Both the position numbers and the translations under genes were made by a program. A DNA stretch of 47,350 nucleotides from a virus: IMG/VR virus record IMGVR_UViG_3300020390_000006, positions 1-47,350 of that record, one strand, 5' to 3'. Below are positions 1 to 6,062 of this stretch, piece after piece. Below the pieces are notes generated by a model. The model made no database searches. It was not told the origin of the DNA and saw only the letters and a list, made by a program, of their open reading frames with translations. Every line of letters begins with the position of its first letter. Positions within the stretch are counted from its first letter, which is position 1.

Positions 1-91
1 TTGATTCGACCATGCATATATATATATATATATATTGCTTATGGCGTACAACAATGCAACTGCTCCTCTCCGAGAATCGCTGTCGATGTAC
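1..91. repeat. Terminal direct repeat, left copy
   Basis: The first 91 bases match the last 93 bases of the window except that the run of alternating AT is 20 nt here (16-35) and 22 nt there. This is the signature of a circular or terminally redundant assembly, so position 91 continues directly into 92 and 47257 continues into 1. The one-unit AT difference is most simply polymerase or read slippage. Whether a true short terminal repeat exists on virion DNA cannot be told from sequence. Confidence 0.9.
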
Positions 92-210
92 CTATTGTTG
101 CGCCTCCACTGCCTCCGCTCCACGTGAGACTATCGCTCACATCAAACCGCCTAGCCAGCGAGAGACCCTACCCTAGTGCATACTCCACTGAGTACACACT
201 AGCCGGTGAT
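92..210. other. Non-coding spacer with two hairpins
   Basis: No convincing gene. It carries a 5-bp hairpin GTGAG/CTCAC with a 7-nt loop (about 124-140) and a longer interrupted hairpin at 173-202: CTAGTG pairs with CACTAG, and inside it TACTC pairs with GAGTA around a CACT loop. The second lies just past the stop of the leftward gene 211-405 and may act as a transcript-end or processing structure; there is no T run. The string CTACCCTAGTG at 168-178 recurs inverted at 47191-47201. Confidence 0.6.
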
Positions 211-405
211 TCAGGCAGCCTTGTCTTTCCCATTCTGGGCCAGGCCGAAGGCATGCCGAACGACACCGCGCCGTTGCTTGTGATTGGATTTCGGATAGTC
301 TTTCTTCAGCTTGCCCATCGACTGCTGATAGTTCAGACCAGCCACCTTGTACCGATCAGCCGCAGCTTGCAGCTTGTTGTGGTACTCATCACTGATACGT
401 GACAT
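211..405 (-). CDS. Small basic hypothetical protein (64 aa)
   Basis: Start chosen at 405 because a near-perfect ribosome binding site, GAAGGAGTAATC, precedes the ATG; an upstream in-frame start at 507 would overlap the neighbouring gene and lacks such a site. The protein begins MSRISDEYHNKLQ, is Lys/Arg-rich toward its C terminus and has no membrane segment. It follows gene 408-602 with almost no gap, so the two are co-transcribed leftward. Family not recognised; a host-takeover protein is possible from position only. Confidence 0.75.
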   Translation of the reverse strand: MSRISDEYHNKLQAAADRYKVAGLNYQQSMGKLKKDYPKSNHKQRRGVVRHAFGLAQNGKDKAA

Positions 406-407
406 GA

Positions 408-602
408 TTACTCCTTCTTTTCCCAATGATCGTTGGAGTGGGGGTAGGTCCGAGTGACATACTCGATCAGGTTCTTGGCTGTCTGCAAGCTGCAGTTCAG
501 CTGACAACGAACCAGCTTGATAGCATGTGGCTTGCTAATGGACTGAGCCACAGCCTCGATACCTGCCTTCACACCCTCTTGACCTGTAATGTTATCACTC
601 AT
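408..602 (-). CDS. Small hypothetical protein (64 aa)
   Basis: Start set at the second ATG (602), which has CAGGTG about 7 nt upstream. The protein starts MSDNITGQEGVKAG and contains a CQLNC pair and a helical middle (LQTAKNLIEYVTRTY). Its stop lies next to the start of gene 211-405. No family recognised; two cysteines are too few to argue for zinc binding. Confidence 0.7.
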   Translation of the reverse strand: MSDNITGQEGVKAGIEAVAQSISKPHAIKLVRCQLNCSLQTAKNLIEYVTRTYPHSNDHWEKKE

Positions 603-614
603 ACTGTGCACCTG

Positions 615-959
615 TCAGAAAGTACGTTGGTTACGCTGCTGATAGTCCAGCTCACGCTGGTTCTCAAGCAACTCCCTTGTGTAGTCCTCGTTCTCGCCGA
701 TCACGAACACACACTTACCATCCCTGATCGACACCACGTAGAACCACTCGTCCATGTCAACACCACCGCTTTCTTCCTCGATGGTATCGACAGCACGTTG
801 GATGCACTGATCCAGCTTACTCAACTCACTTGCATCTGCACTCTGTGCACATTGAGCAAGGAATAGAGTGAGAATCAGTAGACCAATACCGCACACAGAC
901 AGCGTCATTTTCCACTCTTCACGCCGTGTCTGCTTGGTCTTGTCGTCTTTGTTCTGCAT
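615..959 (-). CDS. Membrane-anchored small protein (114 aa)
   Basis: The start at 959 has a strong site (GGAGGTGAACCGGT then ATG). A basic N terminus (residues 1-17) is followed by a hydrophobic stretch at about 19-35 (LSVCGIGLLILTLFLAQ), then a soluble region with Cys47 and Cys72. It could be an N-in single-pass membrane protein or a secreted protein with a long signal region; an internal ATG at 908 would give a more classical signal peptide but has a poorer site. Function unknown. Confidence 0.75.
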   Translation of the reverse strand: MQNKDDKTKQTRREEWKMTLSVCGIGLLILTLFLAQCAQSADASELSKLDQCIQRAVDTIEEESGGVDMDEWFYVVSIRDGKCVFVIGENEDYTRELLENQRELDYQQRNQRTF

Positions 960-1122
960 ACCGGTTCACCTCCTCCGGGTGCATACTGATGTTGATGATC
1001 AGGCTACCCATAGGTACGAGACGAGCTACCTTGTTGGATGCCTGGACTATGGTAGCTGCCATGACATGAATCAAGGCAACGTAACCATGCTGGTTGATGT
1101 AACTTACTTGCCACTTGTGCAT
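919..1122 (-). CDS. Possible small protein (67 aa), weak
   Basis: Open frame beginning MHKWQVSYINQHG, overlapping the start of gene 615-959 by 41 nt in another frame. Its ribosome binding site is poor. A mildly hydrophobic stretch (YVALIHVMAATIV) and a charged tail are visible. It could be real and translationally coupled to its neighbour, or a chance frame. Confidence 0.4.
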   Translation of the reverse strand: MHKWQVSYINQHGYVALIHVMAATIVQASNKVARLVPMGSLIINISMHPEEVNRYAEQRRQDQADTA

Positions 1123-1284
1123 ACTACACACCCATTGTTACACAAAAATAAAATAAATAATGGGCTCCCTGCCTGACCGGGAACATCTGATCAGTTGCAG
1201 TGCATTAGAATCAGCGCAATTGATTTATGTTATAACACTGTCTTACACATCACAGCAGCCAGGCAGAGAGTACTCCAACTGGTA

Positions 1285-1431
1285 CTAACTAAACAAATAA
1301 AAGACACCACTCACACCTAGCAATAGCATTAGTAGAAACGCTACCACTATCAGAATAGTGAAGGGATCACGGAACACCTCGAACATATTGTCCAGGTGAG
1401 TCTCGACATCATCATCGTCATCATGTCTCAT
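1285..1431 (-). CDS. Tiny single-pass membrane protein (48 aa)
   Basis: Its ATG overlaps the stop of gene 1428-1703 (ATGA), indicating translational coupling. The N terminus is very acidic (MRHDDDDDVETH); residues about 25-47 form one continuous hydrophobic helix (TILIVVAFLLMLLL onward). Acidic head plus one membrane span could suit a small regulator of a membrane enzyme or a lysis accessory. No homologue recognised. Confidence 0.7.
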   Translation of the reverse strand: MRHDDDDDVETHLDNMFEVFRDPFTILIVVAFLLMLLLGVSGVFYLFS

Positions 1432-1703
1432 GTCAGGTGATACCCCTCTTCAGCGTAGAGTTCACTAGCACTCAAGGTACTGCCCCTGTTGAGACACAGC
1501 CAGTCACCCTCTTCCGTCTTGGTATAGATACACCCGGACGCTTCACTCTCCAGAGTAGTGCCTGGTTGAGCAGAGGAGAGGATACTAATCATGTCCTTGA
1601 TCTCTCTCTTCCACCCGCATTGCTTACACACCTCAAAGTCAATGGTGTTCATCAAGAACCCACCACATTGAGGACACTTGTTGTAATCCGTAAGATCACA
1701 CAT
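1428..1703 (-). CDS. Zinc-ribbon protein (91 aa)
   Basis: Start at 1703 chosen because the longer frame to 1820 runs through an inverted repeat and has no binding site. The N terminus has two knuckles, CPQCGG at about 10-15 and CKQCGW at about 27-32, giving a CxxC-x14-CxxC zinc ribbon. The C-terminal half is acidic with no motif. A 14-bp dyad (GTGTCCTAGAACAC) lies about 36 nt upstream of the start. Likely a nucleic-acid- or protein-binding early regulator (inference). Confidence 0.75.
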   Translation of the reverse strand: MCDLTDYNKCPQCGGFLMNTIDFEVCKQCGWKREIKDMISILSSAQPGTTLESEASGCIYTKTEEGDWLCLNRGSTLSASELYAEEGYHLT

Positions 1704-1729
1704 AGTAATCACCGTGTTGTTGTGTGCAT

Positions 1730-1818
1730 GTGTGCGCGGTGTCCTAGAACACACCACCTGTTCTTGACAAACTACCGCCAAGTGATCAGGTGTGCATGAA
1801 CTAGAACACCGCACACAC
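1730..1818. repeat. Long inverted repeat upstream of the zinc-ribbon gene
   Basis: The arms 1730-1747 and 1801-1818 are 18 nt and pair at 16 positions. A second stem inside (CACCTG with CAGGTG) extends the hairpin. The outer arms contain CCTAG/CTAGA, the core of the dyads at 3002 and 4950. It sits between the leftward genes 1833-1958 and 1428-1703, so it may end one transcript, protect the next, or bind a regulator. No T run, so not a simple terminator. Confidence 0.7.
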
Positions 1819-1832
1819 ATCTACTGTTTCAG

Positions 1833-1958
1833 CTACCGACCCTCCACTTGTCGCTTCAGTCGGCGAGCTGCCCGCCTTTCCTTACGCTTAGTGTATTTAT
1901 CACGTTTACGTTTGCCCTTGTCCGGGACCATGCGGTCGCGGTTAGAGTTTGTATCCAT
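1833..1958 (-). CDS. Very basic 41-aa protein
   Basis: Start set at the ATG at 1958, preceded by AGGTG. The protein (MDTNSNRDRMVPDKGKRKR and so on) is more than a third Lys/Arg after residue 10, suggesting nucleic-acid binding. The longer frame to 2102 adds an uncharged, gene-unlike N terminus and is not favoured. Function unknown. Confidence 0.6.
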   Translation of the reverse strand: MDTNSNRDRMVPDKGKRKRDKYTKRKERRAARRLKRQVEGR

Positions 1959-2131
1959 GCTTAGTACACCTATCAGTTGCTTAGTTATAGGAATAAAAAG
2001 GCCAGTGCTGGCAAGGTTTGGGGGAAGGGAAACCAACACTGGCGAAACCAATTCTACTTGTGATAGACGGGCCGTGCATATGTACAGCCCGCCCATTAGC
2101 AAGTAAAACTAGCCCTAGTCTTGCGCTAGGT

Positions 2132-2863
2132 TTAGCTAGCCTTGCGAGCCAGTTGAGCGGCTGCGTGCTTCACGATATTATCACAACGTGAGACCACCGC
2201 TTCCACCTGGCTGGTAGCCTGGTGAGTATTGGCTTGGAACGCAGCGTCAAGCGCAGCCACCGCTTTCAGGATAGCAGCGTGATGCTCAGGTGAGCACTGC
2301 AATTCCATGCCGGACGCATCGCTTTCAGTGGTGCCGGTAGGTACGCCAGCTTGAGACAGCAGCTCCGCATCTTTCTCCTTGGTGCGATCAGCATTCGCTT
2401 TACTCACCTTGGATACAGACTTCAAGACCTCGAGGCTGAAGTTATTCTCCCAGCCAGCATAAATCTTGCGGATAGCCTGATCACAGGCGCCGGGCATCTT
2501 GTCTTTCTCCCAGCCCTTGTTGGCCTTCAGCCAAGCAAGTTCTTCGTTCACCTTGGCCCGGAACATGGCCAGTGCGAGACGAATAGTCTCCTGATCATCG
2601 GCATTCTTGCTGGTAAATTCAGCAGTGCCAGCCTTGCCAGCAGCCACGAACACAGTACCCTGCTTAGCACGAGCATCACGCTCGCACTTCAAGGCGTGTT
2701 CGTAGTAGTGTTCTGCCATACTGGTGGTGGCAGTGCGTACCTTTTGACTAACGCCGTCCAGTGTCAGACCCATCTCCGTCAACTGACGAAGAGTATGCAC
2801 GTTACTCGCTGCATCCAGGTTGACTGACACCGATGCGTTGATGTCAATGTTTTGCTTAGACAT
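2132..2863 (-). CDS. Hypothetical protein (243 aa), early arm
   Basis: Start at 2863 (MSKQNIDINASVSV) has GAGGT about 8 nt upstream; the frame is open to 2956 but that start has none. Mostly helical and soluble, with Ala-rich N- and C-terminal helices and a middle stretch AMFRAKVNEELAWLKANKGW. No known domain recognised. It is the largest gene in the 0-4 kb part of the leftward arm and has an 800-bp structured leader, hinting at tight regulation. Confidence 0.8.
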   Translation of the reverse strand: MSKQNIDINASVSVNLDAASNVHTLRQLTEMGLTLDGVSQKVRTATTSMAEHYYEHALKCERDARAKQGTVFVAAGKAGTAEFTSKNADDQETIRLALAMFRAKVNEELAWLKANKGWEKDKMPGACDQAIRKIYAGWENNFSLEVLKSVSKVSKANADRTKEKDAELLSQAGVPTGTTESDASGMELQCSPEHHAAILKAVAALDAAFQANTHQATSQVEAVVSRCDNIVKHAAAQLARKAS

Positions 2864-3001
2864 ATCGCATACCTCATGTGTTAATTGATGATATGCAAGA
2901 GACCGGATAGTCCCTTGCCCACTAGTATCTGAGTCAGTACAAATACCAATGGGCAAGAGCTACCCGGCACCATATGTCAAGCGATGCGCCCCGGTGTGCG
3001 T

Positions 3002-3015
3002 TTGTTCTAGGACAA
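3002..3015. promoter_or_regulatory. Dyad operator-like site TTGTTCTAGGACAA
   Basis: Near-perfect 14-bp palindrome, identical to 4950-4963 and closely related to GTGTCCTAGAACAC at 1739-1752. All three lie in spacers upstream of leftward genes. Most likely a binding site for a dimeric repressor or activator; protein unknown. Confidence 0.5.
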
Positions 3016-3337
3016 GACATCTATCCAAGACAAACCACCGGGAAAGGAAAACCTGATAGACAGGCACGCAAAACCCACCGCCTCTTTTAAAGAGACAGTG
3101 TGGGTCAAGGCCCCATGCTATCTTCCGCCATTTAGAGTGACGTACTAGAAACATGGCCGGCCCTTGTTACAGGCGTACCTATCCTATCAGGCATTGACTG
3201 CCTAGCGGACACACTTCGCCCGCTGGCAATCAATTGGGGACAATGCCAGACGTCCCCAGCCTAGCCGCTACTGTGTACCTAAGTACAGGGAGTTCGGCTT
3301 GGCCTCGCTGCGCGGTGTTCTGCGCAACGGTGAACCC

Positions 3338-3366
3338 ATGCTAATGGGCCTTGCCTGCCCTGTCAA
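3338..3366 (-). promoter_or_regulatory. Candidate sigma70-type promoter, leftward
   Basis: On the reverse strand TTGACA (3361-3366) is followed after 17 nt by TAGCAT (3338-3343), matching 4 of 6 of the -10 consensus. Transcription would run into the leader of gene 2132-2863. Consensus match only. Confidence 0.35.
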
Positions 3367-3514
3367 CACTTAATCGCAATCTTTTTTGCGGTGCCTGACA
3401 TCGGCAGACATATGGACTATAGCAGGCACCGTGCCAATTTTGGCTGGGCCTGCTAAGTCTATGATTTATAAGGGATTAATCAGGCTAGCATCACATGGCA
3501 TGGTGTTTGCTAGC

Positions 3515-3625
3515 GGTGACAAATAACGTCACAATGTGACAATTATTATTCCCTTTAAAATCAATAGGTTAGACGTGCATGATACCTAACCTATTGATTC
3601 TATTACAGTTTATGGGTGACAAATA
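3515..3625. repeat. Paired 11-mers flanking a perfect 14-bp inverted repeat
   Basis: GGTGACAAATA occurs at 3515-3525 and 3615-3625. Between them, arms 3559-3572 and 3586-3599 (AATCAATAGGTTAG and its complement) pair perfectly around a 13-nt loop. The surrounding DNA is A+T-rich. The arrangement suits a protein-binding array or replication element; a terminator for gene 3668-4246 is the duller alternative. Confidence 0.65.
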
Positions 3626-3667
3626 TTGTCAGATAGATAGGCCGCCGTCCCTGGCGACCTGACCTAG

Positions 3668-4246
3668 CTAGTGTTGTTTCTGTTTAGTCTTGACGTGACT
3701 CACGATGCTATCAATAATTTTGCATAGCAATACGTCAGGCATAGGGTGATTGTCAAGCAACTGTCTTGACTCACTTGTACTACTTGACAAGCCTGTCTGT
3801 ATCATGTATTGACAGGCCAATCGCTTACGCATACGCCATAGGTCTTTAGTAGTACGCCCTGTCATTGACGCTAGCATATGAATGAGCAGTCTCAGACGCT
3901 CCCGGTGTTTGTTAGTGAAGCCTTCCCGCGCTTGCCTGCTAGCTTCCACGGGCAAGTCGAGTCCCGCCGCTGCATCCCTTACGCCCTGTTCATATGACGT
4001 GGGTATATAGTCGTATTGATCGTACTTAGCCTCGCCCACGTTAGCGATGTTACGGCGGGCAGCGAATGCATCACGTCGGATATGGTTAGGCCCGATAGCC
4101 TGTCCCTTAGATGCGGCTACATGGTCAATCATGCCGCCACCTATCCGGGCCTTCTGCCTACGCTGCCTGCGCATTTTTGCATACATACCCGGATCGGCTC
4201 GTAACTTGCGCTTACGCTCGCTGGTATCTACTGTTTTTTTGCTCAT
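3668..4246 (-). CDS. Basic hypothetical protein (192 aa)
   Basis: Begins MSKKTVDTSERKRKLRADPG with a strongly basic first 35 residues, consistent with DNA or RNA binding, then a helical body (RERLRLLIHMLASMTGRTTKDLW). Its ATG overlaps the stop of gene 4243-4422 (ATGA) and GGGAG lies upstream. No recognised domain. It ends the block that starts at the divergent hub, so it is probably made very early. Confidence 0.8.
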   Translation of the reverse strand: MSKKTVDTSERKRKLRADPGMYAKMRRQRRQKARIGGGMIDHVAASKGQAIGPNHIRRDAFAARRNIANVGEAKYDQYDYIPTSYEQGVRDAAAGLDLPVEASRQAREGFTNKHRERLRLLIHMLASMTGRTTKDLWRMRKRLACQYMIQTGLSSSTSESRQLLDNHPMPDVLLCKIIDSIVSHVKTKQKQH

Positions 4247-4422
4247 TTGTAATACTCCCTTAATATCTGATAGTACATTATTAAATCTGCAATGTTTTGC
4301 ATCGCTTCCAAGAAACTGTCACCGAATCCGTATTGAATACTATCGCCTACAATAGCCGATATAGTCCAACTATCTATAGTAGTAGGCGAATGTTCCACGT
4401 GGAACACTAGATTTACTTTCAT
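4243..4422 (-). CDS. Small hypothetical protein (59 aa)
   Basis: Too short for a routine 60-codon screen, but its ATG overlaps the stop of gene 4419-4589 and its stop overlaps the start of gene 3668-4246, giving a chain of ATGA junctions. It begins MKVNLVFHVEHSP and ends with aromatic-rich MYYQILREYYK. A perfect parS-like palindrome (4391-4406) is embedded in codons 6-11 (VFHVEH). Function unknown. Confidence 0.7.
   Translation of the reverse strand: MKVNLVFHVEHSPTTIDSWTISAIVGDSIQYGFGDSFLEAMQNIADLIMYYQILREYYK
4391..4406. promoter_or_regulatory. parS-like site 1
   Basis: TGTTCCACGTGGAACA, a perfect 16-bp palindrome of the chromosomal parS type bound by ParB (known family: consensus TGTTNCACGTGNAACA; the TTCCACGTGGAA form is typical of Pseudomonas). 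An identical copy lies exactly 350 bp away at 4741-4756. The two are read in different codon frames by their host genes, so the DNA, not the protein, is conserved. No ParB gene is visible, so host ParB would be the reader (inference). Confidence 0.8.
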
Positions 4423-4589
4423 GTTGCTAACTCCATATCAATAATAGACTTATACATGGCTTGGCTAGCTAGTGCTGGCGTCAAGCCGCTACCTATGGCC
4501 TGATATGCATACTGCCCACAATGACATACGTCACAGGTTGCATACCACAAACCTTTATAAAAAAACATATCTTTATTACGATAATGCAT
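4419..4589 (-). CDS. Small zinc-knuckle protein (56 aa)
   Basis: Start at 4589 has GGAGACCATT directly before ATG. It contains CDVCHCG at residues 19-25, a compact Cys/His cluster, and a helical C terminus. Its stop overlaps the ATG of gene 4243-4422. One cluster alone may need a partner or dimer to bind zinc. Family not recognised. Confidence 0.65.
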   Translation of the reverse strand: MHYRNKDMFFYKGLWYATCDVCHCGQYAYQAIGSGLTPALASQAMYKSIIDMELAT

Positions 4590-4618
4590 AATGGTCTCCG
4601 GCTATTGATAGGACAGGC

Positions 4619-4804
4619 TTAATAGCCTGCCCATTCTTTCAATGCTATATAGGAATCAAATTTCCTGTTAGGTTCGCCGGGAAATTCATCCCTTACGACA
4701 ACTGTGTATTCATCCCGACCTAACAGGTTGCTATCGTTTTTGTTCCACGTGGAACATATAAACCAGTCATGCGTTGATGCCCATTCAACCTGATTTAATG
4801 TCAT
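4619..4804 (-). CDS. Small acidic protein (61 aa), first leftward gene
   Basis: Start at 4804 is preceded by GAGGAAAA; the frame is open to 4870 without a site. The protein starts MTLNQVEWASTHDWF and carries parS-like site 2 in its codons for CSTWN. It is the first gene of the leftward arm after the divergent hub, a place where early host-takeover genes usually sit. No family recognised. Confidence 0.7.
   Translation of the reverse strand: MTLNQVEWASTHDWFICSTWNKNDSNLLGRDEYTVVVRDEFPGEPNRKFDSYIALKEWAGY
4741..4756. promoter_or_regulatory. parS-like site 2
   Basis: TGTTCCACGTGGAACA, identical over 16 bp to 4391-4406. Here the palindrome encodes part of CSTWN, there VFHVEH, so protein-level constraint cannot explain the identity. 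A third partial match (TTCCACGTGG, 10662-10671) in the terminase gene lacks the outer bases and was not counted. Confidence 0.8.
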
Positions 4805-4898
4805 AGCGTTTTCCTCTTGATGCTTAGATAAGGCAATAAATTTTCTCAATACCGGGGCGAACAATAGCAAAGATAAGGGCAGCGTAGTGTTGTTTATA

Positions 4899-4925
4899 TG
4901 TTACAATATGTAAAGATATGTAACA
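4899..4925. promoter_or_regulatory. 27-bp dyad operator
   Basis: TGTTACA at 4899-4905 pairs with TGTAACA at 4919-4925, and the inner ATAT blocks extend the symmetry. It lies about 100 bp upstream of the first leftward gene, as expected for an operator controlling the early promoter. The bound protein is unknown. Confidence 0.6.
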
Positions 4926-4949
4926 GGTGATAAAGATTCTCATTCTCGC

Positions 4950-4963
4950 TTGTTCTAGGACAA
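4950..4963. promoter_or_regulatory. Dyad operator-like site, copy 2
   Basis: TTGTTCTAGGACAA, identical to 3002-3015. It lies just outside the 27-bp dyad, about 150 bp upstream of the first leftward start, the same distance as copy 1 from its gene (about 140 bp). Confidence 0.5.
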
Positions 4964-5126
4964 ATGGTCCTCATATATTGCGGAATTGCCCTTTATATGC
5001 ACGCATAATGCATGGAAATGGTATTGATAATCGTTCTCAAGTGAGAAAAAGGGCAATGGGTTTGACCCATCTTTCTCTTGGTACGAACGTACTAGGAAGC
5101 TGCAACCTGGCACGGGCGTGCTAGTT

Positions 5127-5148
5127 GGGCGGGGCCGGGGGGGAGGGG
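5127..5148 (+). other. Potential G-quadruplex
   Basis: Four runs of three or more G (GGG, GGGG, seven G, GGGG) separated by 1-2 nt meet the usual G4 pattern on the + strand. It is the only such cluster noticed in this A+T-leaning genome and sits in the divergent hub. Confidence 0.6.
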
Positions 5149-5290
5149 CCCTGCTTGTGTGGTGCATTCAACCCCTCAAAAATAGCTAAGAGAAATTCTA
5201 ACCTCCAGGGTTTTTTAAATTATTTTTAATATTTTTTATAATATTTTAATATTTCCAGGAACTTTTCCTATTTTTTGTTGTCTAAGAGTC

Positions 5291-5319
5291 TATATGTTTA
5301 ATTAGGTAATTAGTATAAT
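5291..5319 (+). promoter_or_regulatory. Candidate rightward promoter (-10 TATAAT)
   Basis: A perfect TATAAT at 5314-5319 lies about 50 nt before the first rightward gene in A+T-rich DNA. The -35 position (about 5291-5296, TATATG) is weak. A tandem GTTAAC-TT-GTTAAC at about 5339-5352 may be an operator. Confidence 0.4.
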
Positions 5320-5369
5320 AGTAAGTAGGTGAATAGTAGTTAACTTGTTAACGATAATACGGAGTATGT

Positions 5370-5558
5370 ATGTTCAATCTAATTAAAGGATTAGTTACTA
5401 AGAAGTTAGTGAAAGCAGTAGTACGTACAGTAAGTAAGGGTAATCCTTATGCACTAGCTGCTGTAGAATTGTACAGTTTAGTAGATATCCTGGTAGATCG
5501 AGAGAAGGAAGGTAAGATCAAGACTGGGATTAAGCAGGATAAGCGTAAGAAGAAATAA
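5370..5558 (+). CDS. Small basic protein (62 aa), first rightward gene
   Basis: ATG at 5370 has GGAG about 7 nt upstream. The protein begins MFNLIKGLVTKKLVKAVV, an amphipathic hydrophobic-basic helix, and ends in a Lys/Arg tail (KQDKRKKK). Such a profile fits membrane association or nucleic-acid binding. No family recognised. It opens the structural arm. Confidence 0.75.
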   Translation: MFNLIKGLVTKKLVKAVVRTVSKGNPYALAAVELYSLVDILVDREKEGKIKTGIKQDKRKKK

Positions 5559-5582
5559 AACTGATACATGGAGAACTATCTG

Positions 5583-5822
5583 ATGAATACAGTAAGAGAA
5601 ACTGACAAAGATCTCAGAGAGATGGAAAGGAAAGTAATGGCTCATCGATATCTCTATTACATAGAGTGTGATCCAGTTATTACTGATTTTCAATATGATC
5701 AACTTCAAAGAGAGTTTGATAAGGTAGGTAACCCTAATTCTCCAGCTGTACAGGTAGGCTCTGATCTTTCTTCAGACTATTCTGCAGATGAAATAGAATT
5801 GGCCATGTATTATGCCAGATAA
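5583..5822 (+). CDS. Stand-alone NAD-ligase Ia-like domain protein (79 aa)
   Basis: Start at 5583 chosen because GGAGA precedes it; the upstream ATG at 5568 has no site. The core reads HRYLYYIECDPVITDFQYD..L, then PNSPAVQVGSD, which follows the N-terminal Ia (NMN-binding) domain of bacterial LigA (YYxxDxPxIsDxEYDxL...PxSPtqrVG). In LigA this domain is about 70 residues and precedes the adenylation domain; here nothing else of the ligase is present. It may bind NAD/NMN or act on host ligase. Confidence 0.7.
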   Translation: MNTVRETDKDLREMERKVMAHRYLYYIECDPVITDFQYDQLQREFDKVGNPNSPAVQVGSDLSSDYSADEIELAMYYAR

Positions 5823-6051
5823 GAAATATAAGATTAAGCCAGCTCCTAAGGGCCAAGTAGATAAATACCAAGGACAGAAGTCTAAGGCTATTAAGCGCTT
5901 AGCTAGCCATGGTAAGGCTGCTACTATACGTAGCTTCAAGCCCCAAGAGGATAAGCTAGGTAGGTCTCCTAAGCAGGCTAAGATGCCCTCTTTGCAGCGT
6001 AGTGCTGCAGATCCTCGTAAGCCTCTTAAGTCCTCTAAGTATAAGTTTTAA
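5812..6051 (+). CDS. Very basic small protein (79 aa)
   Basis: Overlaps the end of the ligase-like gene by 11 nt. The sequence (MPDKKYKIKPAPKGQ onward) is rich in Lys, Arg, Pro and Ser with no hydrophobic core, so it is probably disordered and binds nucleic acid or the virion interior. No homologue recognised. Confidence 0.75.
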   Translation: MPDKKYKIKPAPKGQVDKYQGQKSKAIKRLASHGKAATIRSFKPQEDKLGRSPKQAKMPSLQRSAADPRKPLKSSKYKF

Positions 6052-6062
6052 GGTAAAGAATA

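Larger units (their letters stand above)
2864..3667. other. 800-bp structured non-coding region
   Basis: No supported gene; a 64-codon frame at 2960-3154 has poor composition and no binding site. Elements seen: dyad TTGTTCTAGGACAA at 3002-3015; a possible leftward promoter at 3338-3366; GGTGCCTG/CAGGCACC hairpin at 3390-3430; a perfect 14-bp inverted repeat at 3559-3599; and the 11-mer GGTGACAAATA at 3515 and 3615, exactly 100 bp apart on either side of that repeat. This looks like a regulatory hub or secondary origin rather than empty spacer. Confidence 0.6.
4805..5369. other. Divergent control region between the two arms
   Basis: Genes point away on both sides. Contents: a 27-bp dyad at 4899-4925; TTGTTCTAGGACAA at 4950-4963; hairpin ATGGGT-TTG-ACCCAT near 5060; a G-run cluster at 5127-5148; a very A+T-rich stretch at 5210-5330 with long T runs; and a TATAAT at 5314. 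Neighbouring G-rich and A+T-rich tracts are what one expects of a replication origin or main promoter hub. No open frame here has gene-like features. Confidence 0.7.

Noticed and set aside
1-402. 133-codon + frame over the closure repeat
   Set aside because: It translates the AT microsatellite into Ile-Tyr repeats, starts at TTG and opposes well-supported leftward genes.
5055-5075. Hairpin ATGGGT-TTG-ACCCAT as a member of the NTGGGTT family
   Set aside because: The conserved bases form the stem here and the loop is three bases, so it is a different structure.
4955-5167. 70-codon - frame in the divergent region
   Set aside because: Proline/arginine-rich translation of the G-run cluster without a start signal.
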